This document shows positions 27,073-41,748 of a DNA stretch of 64,000 nucleotides, one piece after another. The notes under the pieces were generated by a model. It was not told the DNA's origin. It saw only the letters and a list, made by a program, of their open reading frames with translations, and did no database searches. The position numbers and the translations under genes are program-made. Positions within the stretch are counted from its first letter, which is position 1. Each line of letters begins with the position of its first letter. The DNA comes from Campylobacter sp. CNRCH_2014_0184h (GTDB taxonomy: Bacteria > Campylobacterota > Campylobacteria > Campylobacterales > Campylobacteraceae), in NCBI RefSeq assembly GCF_025772985.1, contig NZ_JAKMTB010000004.1, positions 1-64,000 of the forward strand. Direction: 5' to 3'.

Positions 27073-28140
27073 ATGAAAATTAGCATTAACAAAAACACTT
27101 TAGAATCTGCCATAGTTTTAACTAACTCTTATGTAGATAAAAAAGACTCAAGCAATATCGCTTCTCACTTACTTTTTGAAGTAGTTGAAGATAAATTAAT
27201 CATAAGAGCAAGTGATTATGAAATAGGTATTAATTATAAAATCAAAAAAATCAAAGTTGAAAGTGCAGGTTTTGCAACTGCTAATGCTAAAAGTATTTTA
27301 GATATTATAAAAAGTTTAAATAACGAAGATGTAGTCTTAGAAACCATAGAAAATTTCCTTTTTATTAGACAAAAAGGAACTAAATATAAACTTCCTATGT
27401 TTAATTATGAAGATTTTCCAAATTTCCCAAGCACTGAAGGAAAAGATAAATTTGATATTGATTCAAGTGATTTAAGTAGATCTTTGAAAAAAATCCTACC
27501 TGCAGTTGATACAAATAATCCAAAGTATTCTTTAAATGGTGCTTTACTTGATATAAAAACAACTCACATTAGTTTCGTAGGAACAGATACAAAACGCTTA
27601 GCAGTTTTCACACTTAATAAAACAAATGAAAAAGAATTTAACCTTTGTATCCCTAAAAAAGCTATTTTAGAAATGCAAAAAATCTTTTTTGAAAAAATTG
27701 AAATTTATTATGATGAAAATATATTGATTGCAAAAAATGATAATTTTGAGTTTTTCACAAAACTTATTAATGATAAATTCCCTGATTATGAAAGAGTAAT
27801 TCCAAAAAATATTACAAAAGAATTTATTTTTAAAACTGAAGAATTTATGGATGCATTGAAAAAAATCAATGTAATTACTGAAAAAATGAAATTAAATTTC
27901 CATAAAAATAAACTTGTATTTGAAGGTATCAGTTTAGATAATATGGAAGCAAAAACTGAACTTGAAATGGAACTTAATATAGATGAGGAATTTAATCTTT
28001 GCATTAAAAATAAATTCATCACTGACTTTTTAAATTCTATTGAAAGCGAAACATTCAAACTTAGCATAAATGAACCTCATATGGCATTTTTAGTTTCAAG
28101 TGAAGAATTACAAACTGTAATTATGCCAGTTATTTTATAA
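27073..28140 (+). CDS. dnaN: DNA polymerase III sliding clamp (beta subunit)
   Basis: 355 residues in three clamp domains. Recognisable segments are MKISINKNTLESAIVLTNSY, the domain-2 region LNGALLDIKTTHISFVGTDT with the KRLAVF pattern near residue 170, and the end QTVIMPVIL matching the M-P-(V/M)-x-L terminus of beta clamps. The clamp tethers Pol III to DNA. RBS AAAGGAAGT precedes the ATG, and gyrB follows after 9 bp. Confidence 0.97.
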   Translation: MKISINKNTLESAIVLTNSYVDKKDSSNIASHLLFEVVEDKLIIRASDYEIGINYKIKKIKVESAGFATANAKSILDIIKSLNNEDVVLETIENFLFIRQKGTKYKLPMFNYEDFPNFPSTEGKDKFDIDSSDLSRSLKKILPAVDTNNPKYSLNGALLDIKTTHISFVGTDTKRLAVFTLNKTNEKEFNLCIPKKAILEMQKIFFEKIEIYYDENILIAKNDNFEFFTKLINDKFPDYERVIPKNITKEFIFKTEEFMDALKKINVITEKMKLNFHKNKLVFEGISLDNMEAKTELEMELNIDEEFNLCIKNKFITDFLNSIESETFKLSINEPHMAFLVSSEELQTVIMPVIL

Positions 28141-28149
28141 GGAAAATAA

Positions 28150-30468
<2,319 letters not shown>

Positions 30469-30476
30469 TTTTTAAA

Positions 30477-31469
30477 ATGAAAACTTTTTTACAAAATATC
30501 CCAAAAGTAGAATTACACTTACACATTGAAGGCTCATTAGAGCCTAAAATGATGTTTGAATTAGCTAAAAGAAATAACATCGTTTTAAAATATAAAAGCG
30601 AAGATGAGATAAAAAAAGCTTATGATTTTTCAAATTTACAAGATTTTTTAGATATATATTATCAAGGTGCAAATGTCTTACAAACCAAGCAAGATTTTTA
30701 TGATTTAACCTTTGCTTATATGAAAAAGTTAAAAAAACAAAATGTAGTTCATACTGAAATTTTCTTTGATCCTCAAACTCATACTACTAGAAATATACCT
30801 TTAAAAGATGTTATAGAAGGAATTTGGCAAGCTTTACAAAAAGCAAAAGAAGAATTTGGAATTTCAAGTTTTTTAATCGCTTGTATTTTAAGGCATTTAA
30901 GTGAGGATGAGGGTTTAAAAACTTTAGATGAGCTTTGTTTATATAAAGATAAAATCAAAGCCATAGGACTTGATAGTTCCGAAATCAATAATCCTCCTTT
31001 TAAATTTAAAAATTTATTTCAAAAAGCTAAAGAAGAAGGTTTTTTGTTAGTTATGCATGCGGGTGAAGAAGGAAGTAGTGAGTATATCAAACAAGCTTTA
31101 GAGCTTGGTGTAAGTAGAATAGATCATGGAATAAGGTGTGAAGAAGATTTAGAGCTTGTAAAACAATTAGCAAAAAGTCAAATTCCACTAACAATGTGTC
31201 CTTTATCAAATATAAAATTAAAAGTTTTTCAAAATATGCAAGAACATAATATTTTAAAACTTTTAAGACAAAATCTTTGTGTTTGTGTAAATTCAGATGA
31301 TCCAGCGTATTTTGGTGGATATATCTTAGAAAATTTTATAGCCTTAGATGAAACTTTTAAGCTTAGTAAAGATGAGGTTAAAAAACTTTGTATTAATGCT
31401 GTAAATGCTTCTTTTTTACAAAAAACAGAGAAAGAAAAAATTAAAAATTTAATAAAAGAACAAAATTAA
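30477..31469 (+). CDS. add: adenosine/adenine deaminase family protein
   Basis: About 330 residues of the adenosine deaminase metal-dependent hydrolase family. Zinc ligands are in [13 protein letters not shown] (H-x-H), [12 protein letters not shown] and the Asp of [12 protein letters not shown], with SRIDHGIRC providing the catalytic His region. The frame also opens at a TTG inside gyrB (30465), but the ATG at 30477 aligns better with the family start. Neither has a strong ribosome binding site, so coupling to gyrB is likely. It deaminates adenosine or adenine for purine salvage; the sequence does not settle which. Confidence 0.85.
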   Translation: MKTFLQNIPKVELHLHIEGSLEPKMMFELAKRNNIVLKYKSEDEIKKAYDFSNLQDFLDIYYQGANVLQTKQDFYDLTFAYMKKLKKQNVVHTEIFFDPQTHTTRNIPLKDVIEGIWQALQKAKEEFGISSFLIACILRHLSEDEGLKTLDELCLYKDKIKAIGLDSSEINNPPFKFKNLFQKAKEEGFLLVMHAGEEGSSEYIKQALELGVSRIDHGIRCEEDLELVKQLAKSQIPLTMCPLSNIKLKVFQNMQEHNILKLLRQNLCVCVNSDDPAYFGGYILENFIALDETFKLSKDEVKKLCINAVNASFLQKTEKEKIKNLIKEQN

Positions 31470-31485
31470 TTTATAAGGATAAAAA

Positions 31486-31872
31486 ATGAGATATGGTGAA
31501 AAAGAAATCAAAGAATTTGATGTTGAAAATATGGAAGTTTGGCCAAATGATGCTAAAAATGATTATGTGATTAAAATCACTTTGCCTGAATTTATGTGTT
31601 GTTGTCCACGTAGCGGGTATCCTGATTTTGCTACTATTTACTTAGAATATATTCCAAATAAATTAGTAGTAGAACTTAAAGCAATCAAACTTTATATCAA
31701 TACCTTTATGTATAGAAATGTTTCACATGAAGCAAGTATTAATGAAATTTACAATACTTTAAAAGAAAAACTTGATCCAAAATGGATAAAAGTAGTAGGT
31801 GATTTTAACCCTCGTGGTAATGTGCATACTGTGATTGAATGCAGATCTGACTTAGTAGTGCCACAAAATTAA
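31486..31872 (+). CDS. queF: NADPH-dependent 7-cyano-7-deazaguanine reductase QueF
   Basis: 128 residues, a type I (unimodular) QueF. The catalytic cysteine is in the run FMCCCPRSGYPDFATIYLEY near residue 45, and the QueF signature region VELKAIKLYINTFMYRNVSH follows near 66-85. It reduces preQ0 to preQ1 in queuosine biosynthesis. It lies 16 bp after the deaminase gene with AAGGATAAAAA before the ATG, so the two are likely cotranscribed. Confidence 0.95.
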   Translation: MRYGEKEIKEFDVENMEVWPNDAKNDYVIKITLPEFMCCCPRSGYPDFATIYLEYIPNKLVVELKAIKLYINTFMYRNVSHEASINEIYNTLKEKLDPKWIKVVGDFNPRGNVHTVIECRSDLVVPQN

Positions 31873-31925
31873 ATTTTTATTAAAAATAAAAGGATATATT
31901 AAGTCTTATTTTAAAGGAGGAAAAT

Positions 31926-32573
31926 ATGAAATTAAAATTATTTAGTTTAGTTGCAAGTGTTGCTTTGGTTTCAAATTTAGCTTTAGCAGATGAAAATTCA
32001 GGTTTACTTTTAGGTATTGATGCGGGATGGTTTCATACTAAGGTAAAATCTGATCTTGACCATAGTAAAACAAAAAATATTAAATATAACGGTGATTTAG
32101 AAGGTGATGTTCCTGTTTTTGGTTTAAGAGTTGGTTATCGTTTTAGTGAAAATCATAGACTTTATGGTGCTTATAATTATTCAAGTGAATTTAGTGATGT
32201 AATCAATACTACAAGATTAAAAATTGATGGAGAATTTACCACACATAAGTTTTTACTTGGTTATGATTTTACTCCAAAAATTTTTGAAAAAACAAGAGCA
32301 GTTTTAGGTGTATATGGTGGTTATGCAAGAACGGATATGACTTTAAAAACAAGCTTTTTATCTTTATCTCAAGACTTTGATGGTTATACGTATGGGGCAA
32401 AAATCGGTGCTTTATATGAGTTAAATCAAACAAATGAAATCGAGTTTGGTTTTAAGGCTGAGCAAACTCATTACAATACAAGAAATTTTTATCAAAATAT
32501 GGTAGGTTCAAACTTTTACGATCCTAAACAAACAAATTATGGTTTATATCTAGGATATACTTATAAATTTTAA
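31926..32573 (+). CDS. outer membrane beta-barrel protein
   Basis: 215 residues with a Sec signal (LVASVALVSNLALA, cleavage near residue 21). The mature part alternates strands typical of small OmpA/OmpW-like barrels: GIDAGWFHTK, PVFGLRVGYRF, HRLYGAYNYSSEF, HKFLLGYDFT, AVLGVYGGYAR and the C-terminal NYGLYLGYTYKF, which ends in Phe as outer membrane proteins do. The ribosome binding site AAAGGAGGAAAAT is the strongest in the window, so expression is probably high. Eight strands are likely; the ligand is unknown. Confidence 0.8.
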   Translation: MKLKLFSLVASVALVSNLALADENSGLLLGIDAGWFHTKVKSDLDHSKTKNIKYNGDLEGDVPVFGLRVGYRFSENHRLYGAYNYSSEFSDVINTTRLKIDGEFTTHKFLLGYDFTPKIFEKTRAVLGVYGGYARTDMTLKTSFLSLSQDFDGYTYGAKIGALYELNQTNEIEFGFKAEQTHYNTRNFYQNMVGSNFYDPKQTNYGLYLGYTYKF

Positions 32574-32582
32574 GGAGAATTC

Positions 32583-32792
32583 ATGCCAAAAGATGCAAAT
32601 GGAACTGAGCTTAATGCAGGTGATAGTGTAAGTGTTGTGAAAGATTTAAAGGTTAAAGGTGCAAGCACTACTTTAAAGCGTGGCACGACTATAAAAAATA
32701 TTAAACTTACAAACAAAGACACCGAAATTGAAGCTAAAGTAGATAAATTTGGTGTGATTGTTTTAAAAACTGAATTTCTTAAAAAAATATAG
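32583..32792 (+). CDS. PhnA-like (YjdM C-terminal domain) protein
   Basis: 69 residues matching the PhnA/YjdM C-terminal domain: KDANGTELNAGDSVSVVKDL, then KVKGASTTLKRGTTIKNIKL and VDKFGVIVLKTEFLKK. Full-length YjdM carries an N-terminal zinc ribbon, which is missing here. Despite the old phosphonate name, the role is not established. It follows the barrel gene by 9 bp with AAGGAGAATTC before the ATG, so they form one transcript ending in a strong terminator. Confidence 0.85.
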   Translation: MPKDANGTELNAGDSVSVVKDLKVKGASTTLKRGTTIKNIKLTNKDTEIEAKVDKFGVIVLKTEFLKKI

Positions 32793-32794
32793 TA

Positions 32795-32822
32795 AAAATT
32801 CCCAATCAATCTTGGGAATTTT
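32795..32822. terminator. bidirectional terminator
   Basis: An 11-bp perfect stem AAAATTCCCAA / TTGGGAATTTT with a 6-nt loop separates the PhnA-like gene and the convergent thyX, and overlaps the thyX stop. Confidence 0.9.
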
Positions 32823-33438
32823 CTTCTTGATAAACACAATGTTTAAAAATAAATTGATGTTCCTCAGGCAAATTTTCAAATAAAGCATTTGCGAGTTGTC
32901 TTATCTCCCAAAGAGCTGATTTTGAGCTTCTTAGAGTAATAAAATTTTGCAAACTTCTTGCATTAATCGTTAAAGTTAATTCTGTTTTATAGCTTTCTGG
33001 TAAGCAGTATTTTGCTATGTCTAAACTAATGCTATTTTGCAAAATCAAACGCAAATTTTCTAAAGCTTTAATACTTGCATTATCTACTACTTCATTTCCA
33101 GTTAATACCAAGTATCTTTTAGCATTTTCAAAGTCATTTTCTTTAAATTCACTTTCATTTCTTAGTTCTTTTAAAGTATATCTTGTGCTTTTTACACTAG
33201 GACTAGTGTGGCGGTGTCTTGCAACTTCTTGTAAGCATGCTCTTGAAATACCTTGTATATAAAAAGTATAGTTTAAATGCTCTAAGGTTGAAGCATGTTT
33301 GAATTTATTTCCCACACGATCGATTAATTCTTTATCTTTTTCGCCACCACAATCGCCTTTGTCAAAACTTTGCCAACATGTTCTTGTCGCATGAGAGCAT
33401 ACAGAAAGTGGAGTATGGTTTAATAATGTGATTTTCAT
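32806..33438 (-). CDS. thyX: flavin-dependent thymidylate synthase ThyX
   Basis: 210 residues. The ThyX motif R-H-R-x7-S appears as ARHRHTSPSVKSTRYTLKE near residue 75, and the C-terminal LTINARSLQNFITLRSSKSA carries the second active-site region. ThyX makes dTMP using FAD and NADPH and replaces ThyA in Campylobacter. It is a single gene divergent from pyrG. Confidence 0.96.
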   Translation of the reverse strand: MKITLLNHTPLSVCSHATRTCWQSFDKGDCGGEKDKELIDRVGNKFKHASTLEHLNYTFYIQGISRACLQEVARHRHTSPSVKSTRYTLKELRNESEFKENDFENAKRYLVLTGNEVVDNASIKALENLRLILQNSISLDIAKYCLPESYKTELTLTINARSLQNFITLRSSKSALWEIRQLANALFENLPEEHQFIFKHCVYQEENSQD

Positions 33439-33505
33439 CGAAAAATTCCTTCAAAAATAATTGAATTTTACACAAATGTTTATAAAAATAAAATTTTTTA
33501 TTCGT

Positions 33506-33511
33506 TATAAT
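33506..33511 (+). promoter_or_regulatory. pyrG promoter -10 box
   Basis: TTCGTTATAATTT, a perfect TATAAT 27 bp before the pyrG ATG. Confidence 0.5.
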
Positions 33512-33529
33512 TTCAAAAAAAGAAATTAA

Positions 33530-36737
<3,208 letters not shown>

Positions 36738-36805
36738 TTCATTAACTTAGCTACATAGTTTTTATTTATAAATTTGCTATAGTATAAGTACTTTAAAGGA
36801 GTAAA

Positions 36806-37384
36806 ATGTTAAAAAAATTTTTATTATTAGTAGTATTTTTTAATTTTACTTTTGCTTTTGATACCAAAATTTTTATAGGTGATACTTATATACCTGAAGA
36901 TTTTTATAAGTACGATAAAGACTTTAAAACTGCAGCTAGAAAATATAACATACCTATGGCTTTACTTAAGGCTATAGCTTTAACAGAAAATGCAGCTTAT
37001 AAGCATAATATCACTAGCAAAAATAAAAATCAAACAAGAGATTATGGCTTAATGCAAATTAATAGCATTCATTTAAAACGCTATGGGATTAGTGAGAGTG
37101 AGATTACAAAAGCTAGTGTAAATATCGACATAGCAGCGAGATTACTTCATGAGATTATACAAAAACATGGCTTTAGTTGGAATGCTATTGGAAGGTATCA
37201 TTCAGCAAATGATAAATATAAAAATATTTGGCTTGATAAAGTGATGAAAAATTTAGTTGCTATAGTTTTAAAAGATAGTAAAGATCTTTTTATAATGGAA
37301 AAATTCAGAGCTTTTAAACTCGCCTCTCTTTTGATGAATGTAGATAAAGAACAATACAGAATTTTGCTAGCAAGTAATAATTAA
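36806..37384 (+). CDS. lytic transglycosylase (SLT domain)
   Basis: 192 residues with a signal peptide (residues 1-18, ending FNFTFAF). The SLT fold is shown by ALLKAIALTENAAYKHN with the catalytic Glu near residue 62, RDYGLMQINSIHLKRYG near 82 and WNAIGRYHSAN near 128. It is small and domain-only, like VirB1/IagB-type enzymes that open peptidoglycan for envelope machines. No such machine lies next to it. RBS AAAGGAGTAAA precedes the ATG. Confidence 0.88.
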   Translation: MLKKFLLLVVFFNFTFAFDTKIFIGDTYIPEDFYKYDKDFKTAARKYNIPMALLKAIALTENAAYKHNITSKNKNQTRDYGLMQINSIHLKRYGISESEITKASVNIDIAARLLHEIIQKHGFSWNAIGRYHSANDKYKNIWLDKVMKNLVAIVLKDSKDLFIMEKFRAFKLASLLMNVDKEQYRILLASNN

Positions 37385-37414
37385 AACAAGAAATTATAAA
37401 TTTTCTTGTTTTAA
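37381..37414. terminator. bidirectional terminator
   Basis: A 13-bp perfect inverted repeat TTAAAACAAGAAA / TTTCTTGTTTTAA with an 8-nt loop spans the stops of the transglycosylase gene and the convergent prfA. It has T-runs on both strands. Confidence 0.85.
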
Positions 37415-38461
37415 AGCTTCTGCTTGGTAATAAGCGATTAATGGCTCGATGATCTCATCAAAAAGACCACCTTCTAAAATCGCATCAAGTCTATATAAAG
37501 TAAGATTTATTCTATGATCGCTAATTCTATTTTGAGGGAAATTATAAGTGCGTATGCGTTCGCTTCTATCACCGCTTCCAACTTGAGATTTTCTTGCCTG
37601 GCTTTCTTTAGCTAAGCGTTCTTGTTCTTGCATTTCAAAAAGTCTTGCTTTTAAGACTTTCATGGCGCTTTCTTTGTTTTTGTGTTGGCTTTTACCATCT
37701 TGATTTACTACAACTATACCTGTTGGAATGTGAGTGATTCTTACAGCACTATCTGTGGTATTAACACTTTGTCCTCCATGGCCACTACTACGCATTACAT
37801 CGATTTTTAAATCATTTGGATTGATTTGAATTTCAACATCATCAACTTCAGGCATAATAGCCACTGTAATAGCTGAAGTATGAACTCTACCTTGAGATTC
37901 TGTTTCAGGTACTCTTTGAACTCTGTGCGTGCCACCTTCGTATTTTAGTCTTGAATAAGCTCCATTTCCTTTGATGAGAATGATAATTTCTTTAAATCCC
38001 CCTACACTACCCTCGCTAGAACTTACGATTTCGTATTTGTAATCACGATTTTCAGCATAGCGTATGTAGGCTTTTACTAAGTCCCCAACAAATAAAGAAG
38101 CTTCATCTCCTCCTGTTCCAGCACGAATTTCTAAAAATATATTTTTATCATCGTTTGGATCTTTAGGCAATAAAAGAATTTTTAATTCTTCTTCAAGTTG
38201 TGGCTTTAAGACTTCGAGATTTTTAAGCTCTTCTTTTGCAAGCTCCCCTAGTTCTGCATCAGATAAAAGAATTTTATTTTCTTCGATTTCATCTAAAGTT
38301 TTAAGGTATTCTTTTGCTTTTTCTACTATGGGTTCTAAATTCTTTTGCTCTTTAGATAGAGCTGTCATTTTAGAAATATCATTAGAGATATTAACATCGC
38401 TAAGAAGAGTATTTAGCTCATCAAAGCGTGTTAAAAAAGGTTTGAGTTTATCAGCTAACAT
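37394..38461 (-). CDS. prfA: peptide chain release factor 1
   Basis: 355 residues. The catalytic GGQ lies in [20 protein letters not shown] near residue 230. The N-terminal domain has [18 protein letters not shown] near 112. It is RF1 rather than RF2: the sequence has no programmed frameshift, and neighbouring RF1 features ([20 protein letters not shown]) are present. It lies 6 bp after rpsT. Confidence 0.96.
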   Translation of the reverse strand: MLADKLKPFLTRFDELNTLLSDVNISNDISKMTALSKEQKNLEPIVEKAKEYLKTLDEIEENKILLSDAELGELAKEELKNLEVLKPQLEEELKILLLPKDPNDDKNIFLEIRAGTGGDEASLFVGDLVKAYIRYAENRDYKYEIVSSSEGSVGGFKEIIILIKGNGAYSRLKYEGGTHRVQRVPETESQGRVHTSAITVAIMPEVDDVEIQINPNDLKIDVMRSSGHGGQSVNTTDSAVRITHIPTGIVVVNQDGKSQHKNKESAMKVLKARLFEMQEQERLAKESQARKSQVGSGDRSERIRTYNFPQNRISDHRINLTLYRLDAILEGGLFDEIIEPLIAYYQAEALKQENL

Positions 38462-38467
38462 TAAAAA

Positions 38468-38731
38468 TTATGCTAATTTATTTACCAATAATGCTAATCT
38501 ACTCACACGGCGTGATGCAGTTTGTTTTTTCAAAAATCCACGGCTTACCATAGCGTGAATGCTTTTATTAGCTACTTTTAGTGCATTTTGTGCAGCTTCT
38601 TTGTCATTGTTTGCTGCTGCTTCACGAACCGCTTTTGTAATGTTTTTTAATCTTGTTCTATAAAATCTATTTCTTTCAGTTCTTTTGATAGTTTGTCTTG
38701 CTCTTTTTTCAGCAGATTTATGGTTTGCCAT
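38468..38731 (-). CDS. rpsT: 30S ribosomal protein S20
   Basis: 87 residues, starting [20 protein letters not shown] and continuing with Ala- and Lys-rich helices, with KKAIHAM-like text near residue 55 ([20 protein letters not shown]). This is S20. It has a good ribosome binding site (AAAAGGAAAATT) and is cotranscribed with prfA. Confidence 0.97.
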   Translation of the reverse strand: MANHKSAEKRARQTIKRTERNRFYRTRLKNITKAVREAAANNDKEAAQNALKVANKSIHAMVSRGFLKKQTASRRVSRLALLVNKLA

Positions 38732-38814
38732 AATTTTCCTTTTTTATATAAATTAAATTGCTAATTATACAAGATTAAAATTAAAATTTAATTAATTTAA
38801 GTAATTTTAAAGTA

Positions 38815-38955
38815 TCAATTAATCATATTCATGGCTTTTACTATGCAAGATTTTTGATCTTGACATTGATTTTCTAATTTTTCCGCAAGAGTTTCTTCAT
38901 GTGTGACTGCAATAAAAACCATAATTGCACTAAAAAGAGTAGTTAGAATTTTCAT
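38815..38955 (-). CDS. small secreted protein, 46 residues
   Basis: A short frame: M-K-I-L-T-T-L-F-S-A-I-M-V-F-I-A-V, a signal-like start, followed by a charged helix (HEETLAEKLENQ) and a cysteine pair (CQDQKSC). A strong ribosome binding site AAGGAAAAATTA precedes the ATG. It fills the otherwise empty 287-bp gap between rpsT and the pseudouridine synthase gene. Not recognised. The clean signal and site argue that it is real; the cysteine pair could form a disulfide or bind metal. Confidence 0.6.
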   Translation of the reverse strand: MKILTTLFSAIMVFIAVTHEETLAEKLENQCQDQKSCIVKAMNMIN

Positions 38956-39018
38956 TAATTTTTCCTTTTTTAAATATTTTGAAAAATTATAAAAATTCTT
39001 TGTGGAAATAATGTGAAT

Positions 39019-39780
39019 TTAATATTTTATATTATTTGTCTTTAAAAAATCGCGTAGTTTTTCGTACTCACCATTTTCCAAATAACGATATTTTCCTGCT
39101 TTTAACATACCAAGATCTAATGCTCCAAAAGCTACTCTTTTAAGATCCATCACTTCTAAATCAAAATGCCCAAAAAAGCGTCTTAGTTCTCTATTTTTAC
39201 CTTCATTAATGATTACTTTTAGCTTTGTATAGCCACCACTTGAGCCAAAAATTTCAAAGCCTAAAAATGGAGCAAAACTCATTGAGGTTATTTTAGTTTT
39301 AGCATGAGCCCCTTTTTTTTCATTTTGAATTTCTAAGCCATTTTGCATTGCTTCGATAACATTTTTATCTATATTACCTTTTACTTTTAGGTAATATTCT
39401 CTTTCTAAATCACTATGCATAAGCGCATCTGCTATCACAGGTGAATCAGTTAACAAAAGCAATCCCTCGCTTGCAAAGTCAAGCCTTCCCACGCTAAGCC
39501 AAGTGCTAAATTGTTTTGGCAGGGTATGATAGATGGTTTTTCTACCTCTATCATCTTTTTTACTAACTATTTCACCTTTTTGTTTGTGATAAATAATGAC
39601 TGAAAATTGTGTTTTTTTATGGAGTTTTTTACCATTGATAAAAACTTTATCTTCAGCATTTACACTATCACTTAGTAAGGCTGTTTTTTTATTGATTTTT
39701 ATTAAGCCTTGCTTGATTAGCTCGTCAGCCTCACGGCGAGAATATTTGCTATTATGTGAGATGAATTTATTAATTCTCAT
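39019..39780 (-). CDS. RsuA/RluB-family pseudouridine synthase
   Basis: 253 residues. An N-terminal S4 RNA-binding domain (RINKFISHNSKYSRREADEL) is followed by the RsuA-type catalytic domain, with VGRLDFASEGLLLLTDSPV carrying the catalytic Asp near residue 101. LKVIINEGKNRELRRFFGH is near 190. It isomerises a uridine in rRNA, 23S if it is a true RluB. It lies 9 bp after rnj, and the order rsmA-rnj-this gene agrees with C. jejuni (Cj1711c-1709c in my recall). Confidence 0.9.
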   Translation of the reverse strand: MRINKFISHNSKYSRREADELIKQGLIKINKKTALLSDSVNAEDKVFINGKKLHKKTQFSVIIYHKQKGEIVSKKDDRGRKTIYHTLPKQFSTWLSVGRLDFASEGLLLLTDSPVIADALMHSDLEREYYLKVKGNIDKNVIEAMQNGLEIQNEKKGAHAKTKITSMSFAPFLGFEIFGSSGGYTKLKVIINEGKNRELRRFFGHFDLEVMDLKRVAFGALDLGMLKAGKYRYLENGEYEKLRDFLKTNNIKY

Positions 39781-39789
39781 AATTTTTCT

Positions 39790-41748
39790 TTACATCACAA
39801 AAATAGTTGGTACTATGGTTGGATATTTTTTGATTTTTCTAAAAATATGCTTTCTTAGTACTTGTCTAATTTGAGCTTCTAAAACTTTTGGATTATCTAA
39901 AATTTCATCTTTTACATTTGGGAAAAATTGACTTAAAACATCACTCATTTCTTTTGAGAATGCTCCATCTTGTTTATCAGCTACCAAGCCATAACTAAAT
40001 ACTCTTGGTTTATTAATTAGTGTTTTACTTGCTTTGTCAAGCTGGGCAATGATGACAACTATACCGCTATCTGCTAGTTTTTGTCTATCAATTACCACAT
40101 CATCTGCGATTTGTTTGTTGATTTGATTGTCTACAAAGACTTTTCCTGTTTTAACTGTTTTTACACGTTTGATGTATTTTTGACAAAGCTCTACTTGATC
40201 CCCATCACTCATTAAGTAAATATTTCTTTCAGGTATACCACATTTTAGAGCAGTTTCTTTGTGTTTATTGATATGATTATACTCTCCATGCACTGGTAAG
40301 AAAAATTTAGGTTTTACCAAAGTTAGCATGAGTTTTTGCTCTTCTATACTAGCATGTCCGCTTACATGGATTTCGCTAAATTCTTGATAGGCTACTTTGG
40401 CCCCTGCTTTTAAAAGAAAATCAAGCACAGCAGAAACATTTGCTTCATTGCCTGGTATTGCTTTAGCTGAAATGATAACTTGATCGCTAGGTTTGATTTT
40501 GATAAATTTATGTTCATCAGTTGCCATTCTATATAAAGCACTCATGGTCTCACCTTGACTTCCTGTAGTGACAATTAGTACTTCATTATCTTTATATTTG
40601 CTTACTTCATCAGCGTCAATGAAAATTTTTCTATCAAGTTTGATATAGCCAAGTTCCATAGTGGTATAGAGATTTCTTTCCATAGAACGTCCTATAACAC
40701 ACACTTTTCTGCCATATTTTAAACCATAGCTAATAGCTTGATATACACGGTGGATATTGGAACTAAAGGTGCTCATGATCACCCTGCCTTTAGTTTTGGC
40801 AAAAATTTGATCAAAAGTAGGTCCTACGGAGCTTTCACTTTTTGTATAACCCTCTTTATATGAGTTTGTGCTATCACTTAAAAGACAAAGCACGCCTTCT
40901 TCGCCATATTGAGCTAAACGACTTAAATCCGTTGGATAACCATCAATTGGTGTTTGATCTATTTTAAAATCGCCAGTGTGTATGATGGTTCCTGCTTTAG
41001 TTTTAATAGCTAAAGCACAAGCATCGATGATAGAGTGGGTTATGTGAATCCATTCTATGTTAAATTCACCTATTTCATAAATTTGTCTTTTTGTTATAGG
41101 TCTAAACCATTTACGCTCAGCTTTTAAACCATGTTCTTCAAATTTATTTGAAATCATACCTAGTGCTAAAGGTGTTGCGTAGATAGGAAATTGAAATTCT
41201 TTGAAAAAATACGGCACAGCACCAATGTGATCTTCATGAGCATGAGTGATGATGATAGCGCGAATTTTGTTTTTAATCTTTCTTACATAGTCAAAATCAG
41301 GTATGATAATATCTACTCCATGCATGGTTCCATCTGGAAAACTCATACCTATATCAACGATAATCGCATCGTTGTTGGTTTCAAAAACAGTGATATTTCC
41401 ACCGATTTCTCCAAGTCCACCCAAAGGTGTAATACGAATTTTATGTTCGCTTGAGTTGTTGTGTTTTAAAGGGTGGAGTCTTAGCTCGTGCATGATTTTA
41501 TTAGCTTCTATGCTTTTGGCAAGTTCTATTTGCCATTCTTCATTACCGCTTAATTTAGAAGGTAAATTTCTATTTTTTTTCTTTTTCTTTTTTTCTTCGC
41601 TAGCTTCAGTTTGAGTATTTTCTATTTTTGTCCCGTTTTTAATTTCACTATTTTGTTCTTGATTTTGTGAATCTTTTTTTCTTTTGTTTCTAAATTTATT
41701 AAATCTTTTAGTTTTGTTTTGCTCTTGAGTTTTGTTTTCTTCGCTCAT
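39790..41748 (-). CDS. rnj: ribonuclease J
   Basis: About 652 residues. A charged N-terminal extension of ~95 residues, very rich in Lys, Glu, Asn and Gln with a polylysine run, is followed by the metallo-beta-lactamase core (IITHAHEDHIGAVPYF near 170) and the beta-CASP domain (TGSQGETMSALYRM near 400). A PVHGEYNHINKH motif lies near 480. Helicobacter RNase J has a similar extension. The frame opens at an ATG at 41754, but AAAGG sits too close to it, so I choose the ATG at 41748. It overlaps rsmA by 41 bp. It is the main mRNA decay enzyme in this group. Confidence 0.94.
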   Translation of the reverse strand: MSEENKTQEQNKTKRFNKFRNKRKKDSQNQEQNSEIKNGTKIENTQTEASEEKKKKKKNRNLPSKLSGNEEWQIELAKSIEANKIMHELRLHPLKHNNSSEHKIRITPLGGLGEIGGNITVFETNNDAIIVDIGMSFPDGTMHGVDIIIPDFDYVRKIKNKIRAIIITHAHEDHIGAVPYFFKEFQFPIYATPLALGMISNKFEEHGLKAERKWFRPITKRQIYEIGEFNIEWIHITHSIIDACALAIKTKAGTIIHTGDFKIDQTPIDGYPTDLSRLAQYGEEGVLCLLSDSTNSYKEGYTKSESSVGPTFDQIFAKTKGRVIMSTFSSNIHRVYQAISYGLKYGRKVCVIGRSMERNLYTTMELGYIKLDRKIFIDADEVSKYKDNEVLIVTTGSQGETMSALYRMATDEHKFIKIKPSDQVIISAKAIPGNEANVSAVLDFLLKAGAKVAYQEFSEIHVSGHASIEEQKLMLTLVKPKFFLPVHGEYNHINKHKETALKCGIPERNIYLMSDGDQVELCQKYIKRVKTVKTGKVFVDNQINKQIADDVVIDRQKLADSGIVVIIAQLDKASKTLINKPRVFSYGLVADKQDGAFSKEMSDVLSQFFPNVKDEILDNPKVLEAQIRQVLRKHIFRKIKKYPTIVPTIFVM

